Origin: an uncultured Clostridia bacterium | GTDB taxonomy: Bacteria > Bacillota > Clostridia > TANB77 > CAG-508 | NCBI GenBank assembly: GCA_934168355.1 | Contig: CAKPNI010000031.1 | Location: forward strand, 1 to 12,903 | DNA: 12,903 nt | Reading direction: 5' to 3' | Shown here: positions 5,905 to 12,683 of the stretch, piece by piece | How positions within the stretch are numbered: the stretch's first letter is position 1 | How the letters are laid out: each line of letters opens with the position of its first letter | Notes under the pieces: model-generated | Told to the model about the DNA's origin: nothing | Database searches by the model: none | What the model saw: only the letters and a program-made list of their open reading frames with translations | Translations under genes and position numbers: made by a program

Positions 5905-7338
5905 CTATATTTTTAAAACTCCACCAATTGTTTTGCTTTCACTAGCATCTGGTAACATTTGGCTACCACCAGTGATAACAACTGTATCTCCGTTTTCTAA
6001 AATTTCTTTGTTTTTTAATTTTTCAATTCCAGCTTCTAGAGTTTTTTCGATGTTTTCACCTTTTTCAACTAAAACTGGAGTTACGTTCCATACTAAAGCT
6101 AATTGACGGAATGTTCTCTTGTTGTCTGTAACTGCTAAGATTGGGCATCCTGCTCCTAATCCTGCTAATCTTTTAGCTGTTTTTCCTGTATTTGTGTAGC
6201 AAACTATTGCATCTGCATTCATAACTTTTGCAGAAACACATGCTGAATATGCAACTTTTTCTTCGTAGTTTAATAATTCGATGTCTTTGTTTTCATCAAA
6301 TCTCTTCCAGTAATTGATTTCTGGTTCTACTCTGTTTGCTATTTTTACCATTGTTTCAACACATTCTACTGGATAATCTCCTTGAGCACATTCTCCAGAA
6401 AGCATTATAGCACTTGTTCTATCAAATATTGCATTTGCTACGTCTGATGCTTCTGCTCTTGTTGGTAATGGTTGATGTGTCATTGATTCTAACATTTGTG
6501 TAGCTGTTATAGCTGGTTTGTATATTTTGTTAGATGTTTTTATTATTCTTTTTTGAACTACTGGTGGTTCTGTAAAGTCTGTTTCTGTTGCCATATCTCC
6601 ACGAGCTATCATTTGTCCGTCAGCTTCGTTTAATATGTCATCTAAGTTTGCTAATCCTTCTACGTTTTCTATTTTTGTTACGATTTGGATATCTTTTCCA
6701 CCGTTTTCATCTAATACTTTTCTTACTTGTCTTATATCATCTAAGTTTCTTGCAAATGAGATTGCAACAAAGTCATAGTCATGTTCACAAGCTGTTTTTA
6801 AGTCTGCTATATCTTTTTCAGCAAGACCTGGTAATCTGATTATTGTTCCAGGTAAGTTCATAGTTTTTCTACTTCCTAAACCATTTCCATGAACTACTGT
6901 TGTTACTATATCTTTTCCAACAACTTCGTCAACTTTTAATTCTATTGCTCCGTCATCTATTAAGATTTTTGTTCCTGGTTTTACATCTTTATATAATTCT
7001 TTGTATGATACAGAAACTTTTTCCTCATTTCCTTCTATATCTTCATTTACTAATGTGAATTTTTGTCCATCTTTTAATTGGATTTTTGTATTTTTTCCTG
7101 TGTATAACATTCCTGTTCTTATTTCTGGACCTTTCATGTCTAGTAACATTGGGATTGGTAGTTCTTTTTCATCTCTTATTTTCATTATTCTTTCAGATTT
7201 TTCTGATTGTTCATCCCAACTTCCATGTGAATAGTTTATTCTGCATACATTTAGTCCTGCATCGAATAATTCTTCTAATTTGTTTTCACTTGCTGGTCCT
7301 ATTGTTCCAACTATTTTTGTTTTTCTTAAAGCTTTCAT
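5905..7338 (-). CDS. pyk: Pyruvate kinase
   Basis: Last glycolytic step: phosphoenolpyruvate + ADP to pyruvate + ATP. The 477 residues cover domain A, B and C of the standard enzyme, without the extra PEP-utiliser-like C-terminal domain seen in many bacilli. Visible motifs: TKIVGTIGPAS near the start, RINYSHG (N-x-S-H-G), LLDMKGPEIRTG, the catalytic-lysine segment IVTKIENVEGL, ARGDM for Mg/substrate binding, and ITATQMLESM followed by PTRAEASDVANAIFDRTSA and IMLSGE. The loop after ARGD reads MATETDFTEPP where most enzymes have LGVE-like residues. AAGGAGG lies 12 bases before ATG 7338. It is flanked by its own promoter (7379-7408) and terminator (5866-5894), so it is probably a single-gene unit. 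Confidence 0.96.
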   Translation of the reverse strand: MKALRKTKIVGTIGPASENKLEELFDAGLNVCRINYSHGSWDEQSEKSERIMKIRDEKELPIPMLLDMKGPEIRTGMLYTGKNTKIQLKDGQKFTLVNEDIEGNEEKVSVSYKELYKDVKPGTKILIDDGAIELKVDEVVGKDIVTTVVHGNGLGSRKTMNLPGTIIRLPGLAEKDIADLKTACEHDYDFVAISFARNLDDIRQVRKVLDENGGKDIQIVTKIENVEGLANLDDILNEADGQMIARGDMATETDFTEPPVVQKRIIKTSNKIYKPAITATQMLESMTHQPLPTRAEASDVANAIFDRTSAIMLSGECAQGDYPVECVETMVKIANRVEPEINYWKRFDENKDIELLNYEEKVAYSACVSAKVMNADAIVCYTNTGKTAKRLAGLGAGCPILAVTDNKRTFRQLALVWNVTPVLVEKGENIEKTLEAGIEKLKNKEILENGDTVVITGGSQMLPDASESKTIGGVLKI

Positions 7339-7378
7339 TTCCTTAAAATTCCTCCTTCTAAAAATTACAACTTCGCCT

Positions 7379-7408
7379 ATTATAACACATATTGTGCTAA
7401 TTATTCAA
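7379..7408 (-). promoter_or_regulatory. pyk promoter
   Basis: TTGAAT at 7408-7403, an 18-base spacer and a perfect TATAAT at 7384-7379, about 40 bases before the pyk ATG. No convincing terminator is seen between ymdB and this promoter, so some read-through from ymdB is possible. Confidence 0.75.
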
Positions 7409-7461
7409 TAGTTTTTTCAAATTTTTCACATTACGTTATTTATGTAAATTAATTACGTATT

Positions 7462-8232
7462 CTAGTAATTTATTCTATTCATCTTTGCAACCTTATTTGT
7501 TTTATCATCAATTTCAAATAATACACTATTAAATATTGCTTCTCCTGTTGCAATTTTGTATCTTTCTGGAAGTGATGTTATAAATCTTTTTAGTGCTGCA
7601 TCTTTATCCATACCTATTACACTGTTTTTTGGTCCTGTCATTCCAATATCTGTAATAAATGCAGTTCCTTTTTCTAAAATTTGTTCATCTGCTGTTTGTG
7701 TATGTGTATGTGTTCCAAAAATTGCAGTTATTTCTCCATCTAGGTAATATGCCATAGCTTTTTTTTCTGCAGTTGCTTCTGCATGAAAATCAAACATTAT
7801 TATATCCGCTTCTTTTTTTACAATTTCAACAATTTCCTTAACTACTTCAAAAGGATTATCAAGCATTATATTTATCTCTGCTCTTCCAAGTGCATTAATA
7901 ACTGCTATTTTTTTGCCCTTACAATTATAAATATTATATCCTTTTCCACAAACTGATTTAGGGTAATTTGCCGGTCTTATTAATTCTGGTTCATCTATAA
8001 ATTTAAAAATTTCTTTTTTTCCCCATGTATGATTTCCCATTGTTATGCAATCTGCTCCTGCCATTATGATATCTTTAAAGTTTTTTTCAGTAAGTCCCAT
8101 TCCCTCTGCCGCATTTTCTCCATTTACTATTGTAAAATCTACTTTATAATTATTTTTTATTTTTCCTAATCTTTTTTGAAGTTCTTTTACACCAACAGAG
8201 CCTACAATATCTCCTACTGCTAAAATATTCAT
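7462..8232 (-). CDS. ymdB: YmdB-family metallophosphoesterase
   Basis: A 256-residue two-metal phosphoesterase of the TIGR00282/YmdB family. The Bacillus subtilis member hydrolyses 2',3'-cyclic nucleotides and affects biofilm formation and motility. Metal ligands are visible: D8 in AVGDIVGS, E39/N40 in NGENAAEG, N67/H68 in MGNHTW, H150 in DFHAEAT, and H175/H177 in GTHTHTQTAD. Length is normal. I choose ATG 8232: it gives the family start MNILAVGDIVGSVG and has GAGG eight bases upstream. A longer reading to 8298 would run far into the sortase gene. The ATG overlaps the sortase stop codon (ATGA), so the two genes are translationally coupled. The usual neighbour is rny or other RNA-turnover genes, so this pilus context is uncommon. 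Confidence 0.93.
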   Translation of the reverse strand: MNILAVGDIVGSVGVKELQKRLGKIKNNYKVDFTIVNGENAAEGMGLTEKNFKDIIMAGADCITMGNHTWGKKEIFKFIDEPELIRPANYPKSVCGKGYNIYNCKGKKIAVINALGRAEINIMLDNPFEVVKEIVEIVKKEADIIMFDFHAEATAEKKAMAYYLDGEITAIFGTHTHTQTADEQILEKGTAFITDIGMTGPKNSVIGMDKDAALKRFITSLPERYKIATGEAIFNSVLFEIDDKTNKVAKMNRINY

Positions 8233-9069
8233 TTTCTTTTCCTCACTTTCTTGATATATTTTACTATGATATTTAGCAAAATGCAACAGATTAGGCATAA
8301 TAAAAATATTATTATTCCAAATAAAAATCCTCTAAAATAATATTTTAAATTAGTATGTTTTGTATTAGTTTCATATGTTTTTTCTTGATTTAGTTGTTGC
8401 TCTTCATTTTCCTTTCTCTTACATTGTACAAGCAATCTATGTGTATTTACGCCATATGGTGTACAGGTAACTAGTGTTAGTAAATCTTGTCCTTCACATA
8501 TTTTTAAGTCATCTACTTCATTTGGTAACACTATTTTTATATTGTAAACTTCATATTTTAATTTTTCATCTAATGTATTAAGATAAACCTCATCTCCAAA
8601 TTGCATTTCATTTAGCCTCGTAAAAATTTCCGCTTTTATGAGCCCTGTATGACCTGTTAAAACACAATGTGTAGTTTTTCCGCCAATTGGCAAAGATGAT
8701 TTTTCAATATGCCCGCACTCCTCTTTTCATTTGTTCATTTTCGGTTCCATGGTATATTGGTAAATTTATAGATATTTTTGGTATATTTATATATGACATT
8801 ATTCCGTTTTTTGATATATTCAATATATTGTTATAATCTAACTCTTCATTATTTAGTAATTCTCCATTTATCATTTGATTATATTTTTCCGCTTTTTTGT
8901 ATTCTTCATTTTTTATATTTTCTTCACTATTTAGAATATCTTCATCATATTTTTTTACACTTTCTATTTGATTTTTTTCAACAATTTTTTCACTTATTTT
9001 TGGATATCCAATAAGAATTATTCCGAATAAAATTATAATTATCGAACAAAAAATTTTGAACTTTCCCAT
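8229..9069 (-). pseudogene. srtC: Class C (pilus-type) sortase, interrupted by a one-base frameshift
   Basis: Transpeptidase that would polymerise the pilin encoded upstream. Two overlapping-function fragments in different frames make one sortase. Fragment 1 (9069-8704) has an N-terminal membrane helix (FKIFCSIIIILFGIILIGY) and GIMSYINIPKISINLPIYHG followed by TENEQMKRGV, then reads RAY and stops. Fragment 2 continues in the next frame with HIEKSSLPIGGKTTH, the catalytic His in LTGHTGL, the catalytic Cys in LVTCTPYGVNTHRLLV with its Arg, and a C-terminal helix (GIIIFLLCLICCILLNIIV) typical of class C. Four bases (8715-8712, CGGG) lie where three are expected between GTG and CAT. The total is 841 nt, one more than a multiple of three. 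The DP(F/W) lid motif expected before GIMSYI is not visible. ATG 9069 lacks a clear ribosome binding site; TTG 9096 is the alternative. Confidence 0.88.
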
Positions 9070-9075
9070 TTTTGC

Positions 9076-9105
9076 TATATCTAATAAACTATACAACCTA
9101 CCTAA
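9076..9105. repeat. Inverted repeat flanking the pilin gene, left arm
   Basis: Thirty bases that are the reverse complement of 10680-10709 with one difference (position 9093 against 10692). It fills most of the gap between the pilin stop (9111) and the sortase ATG (9069). Matching stops sharply at both ends. On the minus strand it begins TTAGGTAGGTTG and ends TTATTAGATATA. Confidence 0.95.
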
Positions 9106-9110
9106 TTTTA

Positions 9111-10667
9111 TTAATTATTTTTTAGTATTTTTCTTTTTTTATTTATTGAAACTATAAGTGCTATACCTATTCCTATTAATATTGTTCCTAATCCGATAAG
9201 TATAACTATGCCATTTCCACCTGTTACTGGAAGTGCAAAGGCCTTCGAATTAAAAAATGTTATACTATTTTCTTCTTCTAAAACTCCATCCAAATTGCTG
9301 TCTTTTATATTTATTTTATATGATTTAGCCGATATAAAATATCCGTTTGAAGCTTTTGTTTGTTTAACATTATATGTTCCTTCATCTAAACCTTTTATTT
9401 TTAATTCTCCGTTTTCATTTACAACCAATGTTGTTACAGAGTTTTCTTCTTCTTGTTTAGATACATAGTATTCCCCGTCATTTCCTTTTACAAAATATAA
9501 TTTGCTTCCATCTTCTGCTTCTATATTAAATTCACTTCCTGCAAGTCCTATATTCCCATCATCTTTGTCTACAACTTTTACATTCATATCATAAGTATAT
9601 ACCGTTATTTTTGATAATTGAACTTGTTCATTTGATGCTAAATACGGATTGTTTGAATAATATAAATAAGCATAGTTATTATTTCCATCTTTTCCAATAA
9701 CTAAGTTGCTATCTTTCGCTAATTGTGCATAATAAATAATTCTTATTGCTTCATAATTTGATATGTCATTATAATCAAAATTGATTTTATATATTCTCTT
9801 GTCTGATGTTTCTTGTACGTCTAAGGTATAATTTGAAATTGCTTCTGCAACATCTGCATCTTTTTGCCTGTAACCAAATAATAACATTTTTTGTCCATTT
9901 ATTTTTAAAGATTTGTCCATTTCATCTTGTATCATATATTCCTTAGAAATGCTATTTTCTAAGTATTTTGGTACATCTGCTTGTATCATATAAAAAACAG
10001 AATCTGAAGTACTATAATTATCACTAAATTGGTTTAAATTTGTTACAGATTTGGTAATTGTTGGTTTACTTGCTTTTATTACCACATTTTGCTCTTCCAG
10101 CACCCAATTATTTGTTTCTTCTTGTACTTTTGGTATTACATTTACAACTGATGGATTATATATCATATAACCATTTTCTATTATTGCTATATATGTTCCC
10201 ATTTCCACATTTGAAAATTCCACATTACCAGTTAAATTTTCTTCTGTTATAGGATATTTTGCTTCTCCTTCTGCCTTTTCTTGCATATATATTGGTAAAG
10301 ACAGTTTACCTTGTTTTATTGCTGATGTTATTTTATCATAAAATTCATTTGCTTTCTCAGAATTATTTTCTACATTTTTATAAAATTCTTTTACATTTGA
10401 ATATTCAGGTAAATTATCTTTTAACCAACTATACACATTTGGTGTCCAATTGTATCCTTCTCGTGGTTGATTGGCATCATCATCGAATTCCATTGTAGCA
10501 ATTTGATATAAAGTTACAGTTGCTCCATTTTCTATATTGGTGACATTTATCACTCCTTGATTTTGTATGTTTTGATTACTTGCAAAACTTATTTGATTTA
10601 AATTTATCATTGATAAAATAAATATTATAATAAAATTGATTGATATTAATTTTTTTATTCCTTTCAT
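9111..10667 (-). CDS. LPxTG-anchored pilin, SpaA/fimbrial backbone type
   Basis: A 518-residue secreted surface protein. A Sec signal peptide covers residues 1-30 (basic start, FIIIFILSMI core, SFAS cleavage region). An N-terminal pilin domain (about 33-197) ends with a pilin motif, VVNVIPK, where K180 is the likely lysine joined by the sortase. A middle domain (about 200-355) starts KPTITKSVTN and ends with NYAYLYYSNNP, as in isopeptide-forming pilins. A C-terminal CnaB-like domain (about 361-472) has V365 where K is expected (VKVVD) and Q436 where the E-box Glu is expected (YNVKQTKA). The sorting signal is LPVTG (479-483), a hydrophobic helix and KKRK. The ribosome binding site is AGGAGG before ATG 10667. 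It has a strong promoter at 10749-10777 and is enclosed by 30-base inverted repeats. As the only pilin in the cluster it is probably the shaft subunit. Confidence 0.9.
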   Translation of the reverse strand: MKGIKKLISINFIIIFILSMINLNQISFASNQNIQNQGVINVTNIENGATVTLYQIATMEFDDDANQPREGYNWTPNVYSWLKDNLPEYSNVKEFYKNVENNSEKANEFYDKITSAIKQGKLSLPIYMQEKAEGEAKYPITEENLTGNVEFSNVEMGTYIAIIENGYMIYNPSVVNVIPKVQEETNNWVLEEQNVVIKASKPTITKSVTNLNQFSDNYSTSDSVFYMIQADVPKYLENSISKEYMIQDEMDKSLKINGQKMLLFGYRQKDADVAEAISNYTLDVQETSDKRIYKINFDYNDISNYEAIRIIYYAQLAKDSNLVIGKDGNNNYAYLYYSNNPYLASNEQVQLSKITVYTYDMNVKVVDKDDGNIGLAGSEFNIEAEDGSKLYFVKGNDGEYYVSKQEEENSVTTLVVNENGELKIKGLDEGTYNVKQTKASNGYFISAKSYKINIKDSNLDGVLEEENSITFFNSKAFALPVTGGNGIVILIGLGTILIGIGIALIVSINKKRKILKNN

Positions 10668-10679
10668 TTTCCTCCTACT

Positions 10680-10709
10680 TTAGGTAGGTTGCATAGTTTA
10701 TTAGATATA
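10680..10709. repeat. Inverted repeat flanking the pilin gene, right arm
   Basis: Partner of 9076-9105 (29 of 30 bases identical as reverse complement). It lies between the pilin promoter and the pilin ribosome binding site, ending 4 bases before the GGAGG. The arms enclose 1,574 bases holding the whole pilin gene but not its promoter. Confidence 0.95.
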
Positions 10710-10748
10710 TTCCCTCCTTTTTATTCATTTTTCGCGATTTCAAAAATT

Positions 10749-10777
10749 ATTATAGCTTGGAAAGCCCCAAATGTCAA
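10749..10777 (-). promoter_or_regulatory. Consensus promoter of the pilin gene
   Basis: Perfect TTGACA (10777-10772), a 17-base spacer and perfect TATAAT (10754-10749). The start point should be near 10742, giving a leader of about 75 bases that contains the right inverted repeat arm. It is outside the repeat-bounded segment. Confidence 0.88.
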
Positions 10778-10786
10778 GAAAAATCG

Positions 10787-10803
10787 TTCGACAGATTTCG
10801 ACA
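10787..10803 (-). promoter_or_regulatory. Tandem 7-base direct repeats upstream of the pilin -35
   Basis: On the minus strand TGTCGAA occurs at 10803-10797 and again at 10793-10787, repeating every 10 bases and ending 9 bases before the -35. Tandem repeats one helical turn apart just upstream of a -35 are typical of response-regulator activator sites; no regulator is encoded nearby. Confidence 0.4.
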
Positions 10804-10880
10804 TTTTTTAAAACGGGGACGGTTCTTTTTTGAAAAAGGAACCGTCCCCATTTTAAAAAAGAACCGTCCCCATTTCAAAA
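10804..10880. repeat. REP-like palindromic repeat, copy 3 (units L, R, R)
   Basis: GGGGACGGTTC (10815-10825) pairs with GAACCGTCCCC (10839-10849), extended by A/T runs on both sides with one mismatch. A second right-type unit, GAACCGTCCCCATTTC, follows at 10861-10876. It starts 3 bases after the stop of the ABC transporter gene and may double as its transcription end. The same units occur at 651-736. Confidence 0.8.
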
Positions 10881-10883
10881 AAA

Positions 10884-12683
10884 TTATAACTCAAACTGAC
10901 TATTATACAAATCAGCATAAAATCCATGTTTTTCCATCAATTCTTCATGATTTCCTTGTTCAATAATATTTCCATTATCAACAACCAAAATCAAATCAGC
11001 ATTTTTAATAGTAGACAATCTATGAGCAATAATAAATGAAGTTTTGCCTTCTGTTAACTTATCCATAGCCTTTTGAACAAGTTCCTCTGTTCTTGTATCA
11101 ACATTTGATGTAGCCTCATCTAATATCAAAAATGGTGTTTTATTTAGCATACCTCTTGCAATAGTTAGAAGCTGTTTTTGACCAGCAGATACTTCATCAT
11201 TATCAGAAAGTTCTGTATCTAAGCCTTTTGGCAATGTTTTTATAAAGTGGTCTAAACCTACAACTTTACAAACTTCTTTTACTTGTTCATCTGTTACATT
11301 TTCAGTATTGTAAACTATGTTTTCCTTGATTGTTCCGTCAAATAGCCAAGTATCTTGTAAAACCATAGTAAATAAATCGTGTATATTTTCTCTTGTTAAT
11401 TCTTTTGTAGATACTCCGTCGATTTTTATATCACCAGAATTTATATCATAGAATTTCATAAGTAGATTTACTAAAGTTGTTTTTCCAGCTCCTGTAGGTC
11501 CTACAATTGCTATCTTTTGACCAGCTTTTGCTTTAGCACTAAAGTTTTGAATTGTAGGTTTTGGGTTGTTGTCATATTGGAACACTACATTTTCAAATTC
11601 TATGTCTCCCTTAACTGTTGCTTTATCTAATTTCTTAGTAAATTTACTTTCATCTTGCATTTCTTCTTCGTCTAAGAATTCAAATACTCTCTCACTTGCA
11701 GCTCCTGTTGATTGAAGTGATGTCATTGCCTGTGCTATTTGTGAAAGTGGAGATGTAAATAGTCTTACATATGTAATAAATGCAACTATAACACCAAATG
11801 AAATCATATTTTTCATTGTTAAAATTGCTCCTACTATACATACTGCAACATATCCAAGGTTTCCTATAAAGTTCATAAGAGGTTGCATTAATCCTGATAA
11901 AAATTGACTTTTTCTGTTTGCTTCATATACGTTTTTGTTTAAAACATCAAATTTTTCATTTGCAAGTTTTCCGCCATTATATGCTTTTACAACATTTAAT
12001 CCTGAATATACTTCTTCGATATGCCCATTTAATTTTCCAAGTTCAACCTGTCTTGCAACGAAGTATTTTTGTGATTTTCCAAGGATTCCAAACATAAATA
12101 TAAATCCTATTAAACTTGCACCAATAGCAGTTAATGCCATTATCCAGTTTGTGTAAAACATCATTACAATTGTTCCTAAAAATAGAACTGTTGCGCTTAC
12201 TAATGTTGCGAGTGACTGGTTCATACTTTGTGCAATTGTGTCTATATCGTTTGTAACTCTTGATAAAATGTCACCTATTAGGTGTTTGTCATAATATCTA
12301 AGTGGTAATTTGTTTATTTTATGTGATATTCTTGAACGCAAGCTTTTTGCAAATTTGTTTGCAACATCTGTCATTGCAATTGATTGGATAAATGTAAATA
12401 ATGCACTTGCAATATATAAACTAGCTAATGTTATAGCTAATTTTTTTACTGCTACCATATCCATTGTTCCCATTAACCCTTTTGATATTTCATCAGTTAA
12501 ATCTGACAATTTATTTGGAGCAATTATAGACATTATAGAACCTAGAATTGCTAGAACTATTGCTATAAATATTAATATTTTGAAAGGCTTTAATTCTGAA
12601 AAAAGCCTTTTCATTGCTCCTTTAAAGTCTTTTGCTTTGTCGGTAGGGTCTCCGCCTCTACCCATTGGTCCTCCTCTAGGCAT
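10884..12683 (-). CDS. ABC exporter, fused membrane and ATPase domains (second subunit)
   Basis: A 599-residue half-transporter of the multidrug/lipid exporter class (MdlB/BmrD-like). A Gly/Arg/Pro-rich start (MPRGGPMGRGGDP) precedes six transmembrane helices (about residues 35-330). The nucleotide-binding domain has Walker A GPTGAGKT (395-402), Q-loop VLQDTWLFDG, signature VSAGQ (498-502; a variant of LSGGQ), Walker B FLILDE with E523, D-loop SNVD and H-loop H554 in IIAHRLST. All catalytic residues are present, so it supplies the competent Glu/His of the heterodimer. The ATG at 12683 overlaps the preceding subunit gene by 8 bases; AAGGAGG lies 9 bases upstream. The substrate cannot be read from sequence. 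The downstream repeat at 10804-10880 probably marks the end of this unit. Confidence 0.93.
   Translation of the reverse strand: MPRGGPMGRGGDPTDKAKDFKGAMKRLFSELKPFKILIFIAIVLAILGSIMSIIAPNKLSDLTDEISKGLMGTMDMVAVKKLAITLASLYIASALFTFIQSIAMTDVANKFAKSLRSRISHKINKLPLRYYDKHLIGDILSRVTNDIDTIAQSMNQSLATLVSATVLFLGTIVMMFYTNWIMALTAIGASLIGFIFMFGILGKSQKYFVARQVELGKLNGHIEEVYSGLNVVKAYNGGKLANEKFDVLNKNVYEANRKSQFLSGLMQPLMNFIGNLGYVAVCIVGAILTMKNMISFGVIVAFITYVRLFTSPLSQIAQAMTSLQSTGAASERVFEFLDEEEMQDESKFTKKLDKATVKGDIEFENVVFQYDNNPKPTIQNFSAKAKAGQKIAIVGPTGAGKTTLVNLLMKFYDINSGDIKIDGVSTKELTRENIHDLFTMVLQDTWLFDGTIKENIVYNTENVTDEQVKEVCKVVGLDHFIKTLPKGLDTELSDNDEVSAGQKQLLTIARGMLNKTPFLILDEATSNVDTRTEELVQKAMDKLTEGKTSFIIAHRLSTIKNADLILVVDNGNIIEQGNHEELMEKHGFYADLYNSQFEL

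Noticed and set aside
7430..7461. Terminator between ymdB and pyk
   Set aside because: The A/T-rich stretch shows a direct repeat of ATTACGT but no convincing stem followed by a U-run.
8700..8720. Programmed +1 frameshifting in the sortase at TAT-TGA, as in prfB
   Set aside because: An AGAGGAG lies upstream, but the slippery codon pairing is poor, the spacing is wrong, and shifting at the stop would read RAY in place of the conserved G-H-x residues that an earlier one-base deletion restores.
9076..10709. Transposon with terminal inverted repeats carrying the pilin gene
   Set aside because: No transposase between the arms and no target-site duplication in the bases flanking the two arms.
10757..10966. 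69-codon plus-strand frame across the pilin promoter and repeat copy 3
   Set aside because: It translates the repeat and the antisense of the ABC gene; no ribosome binding site and no recognisable protein.
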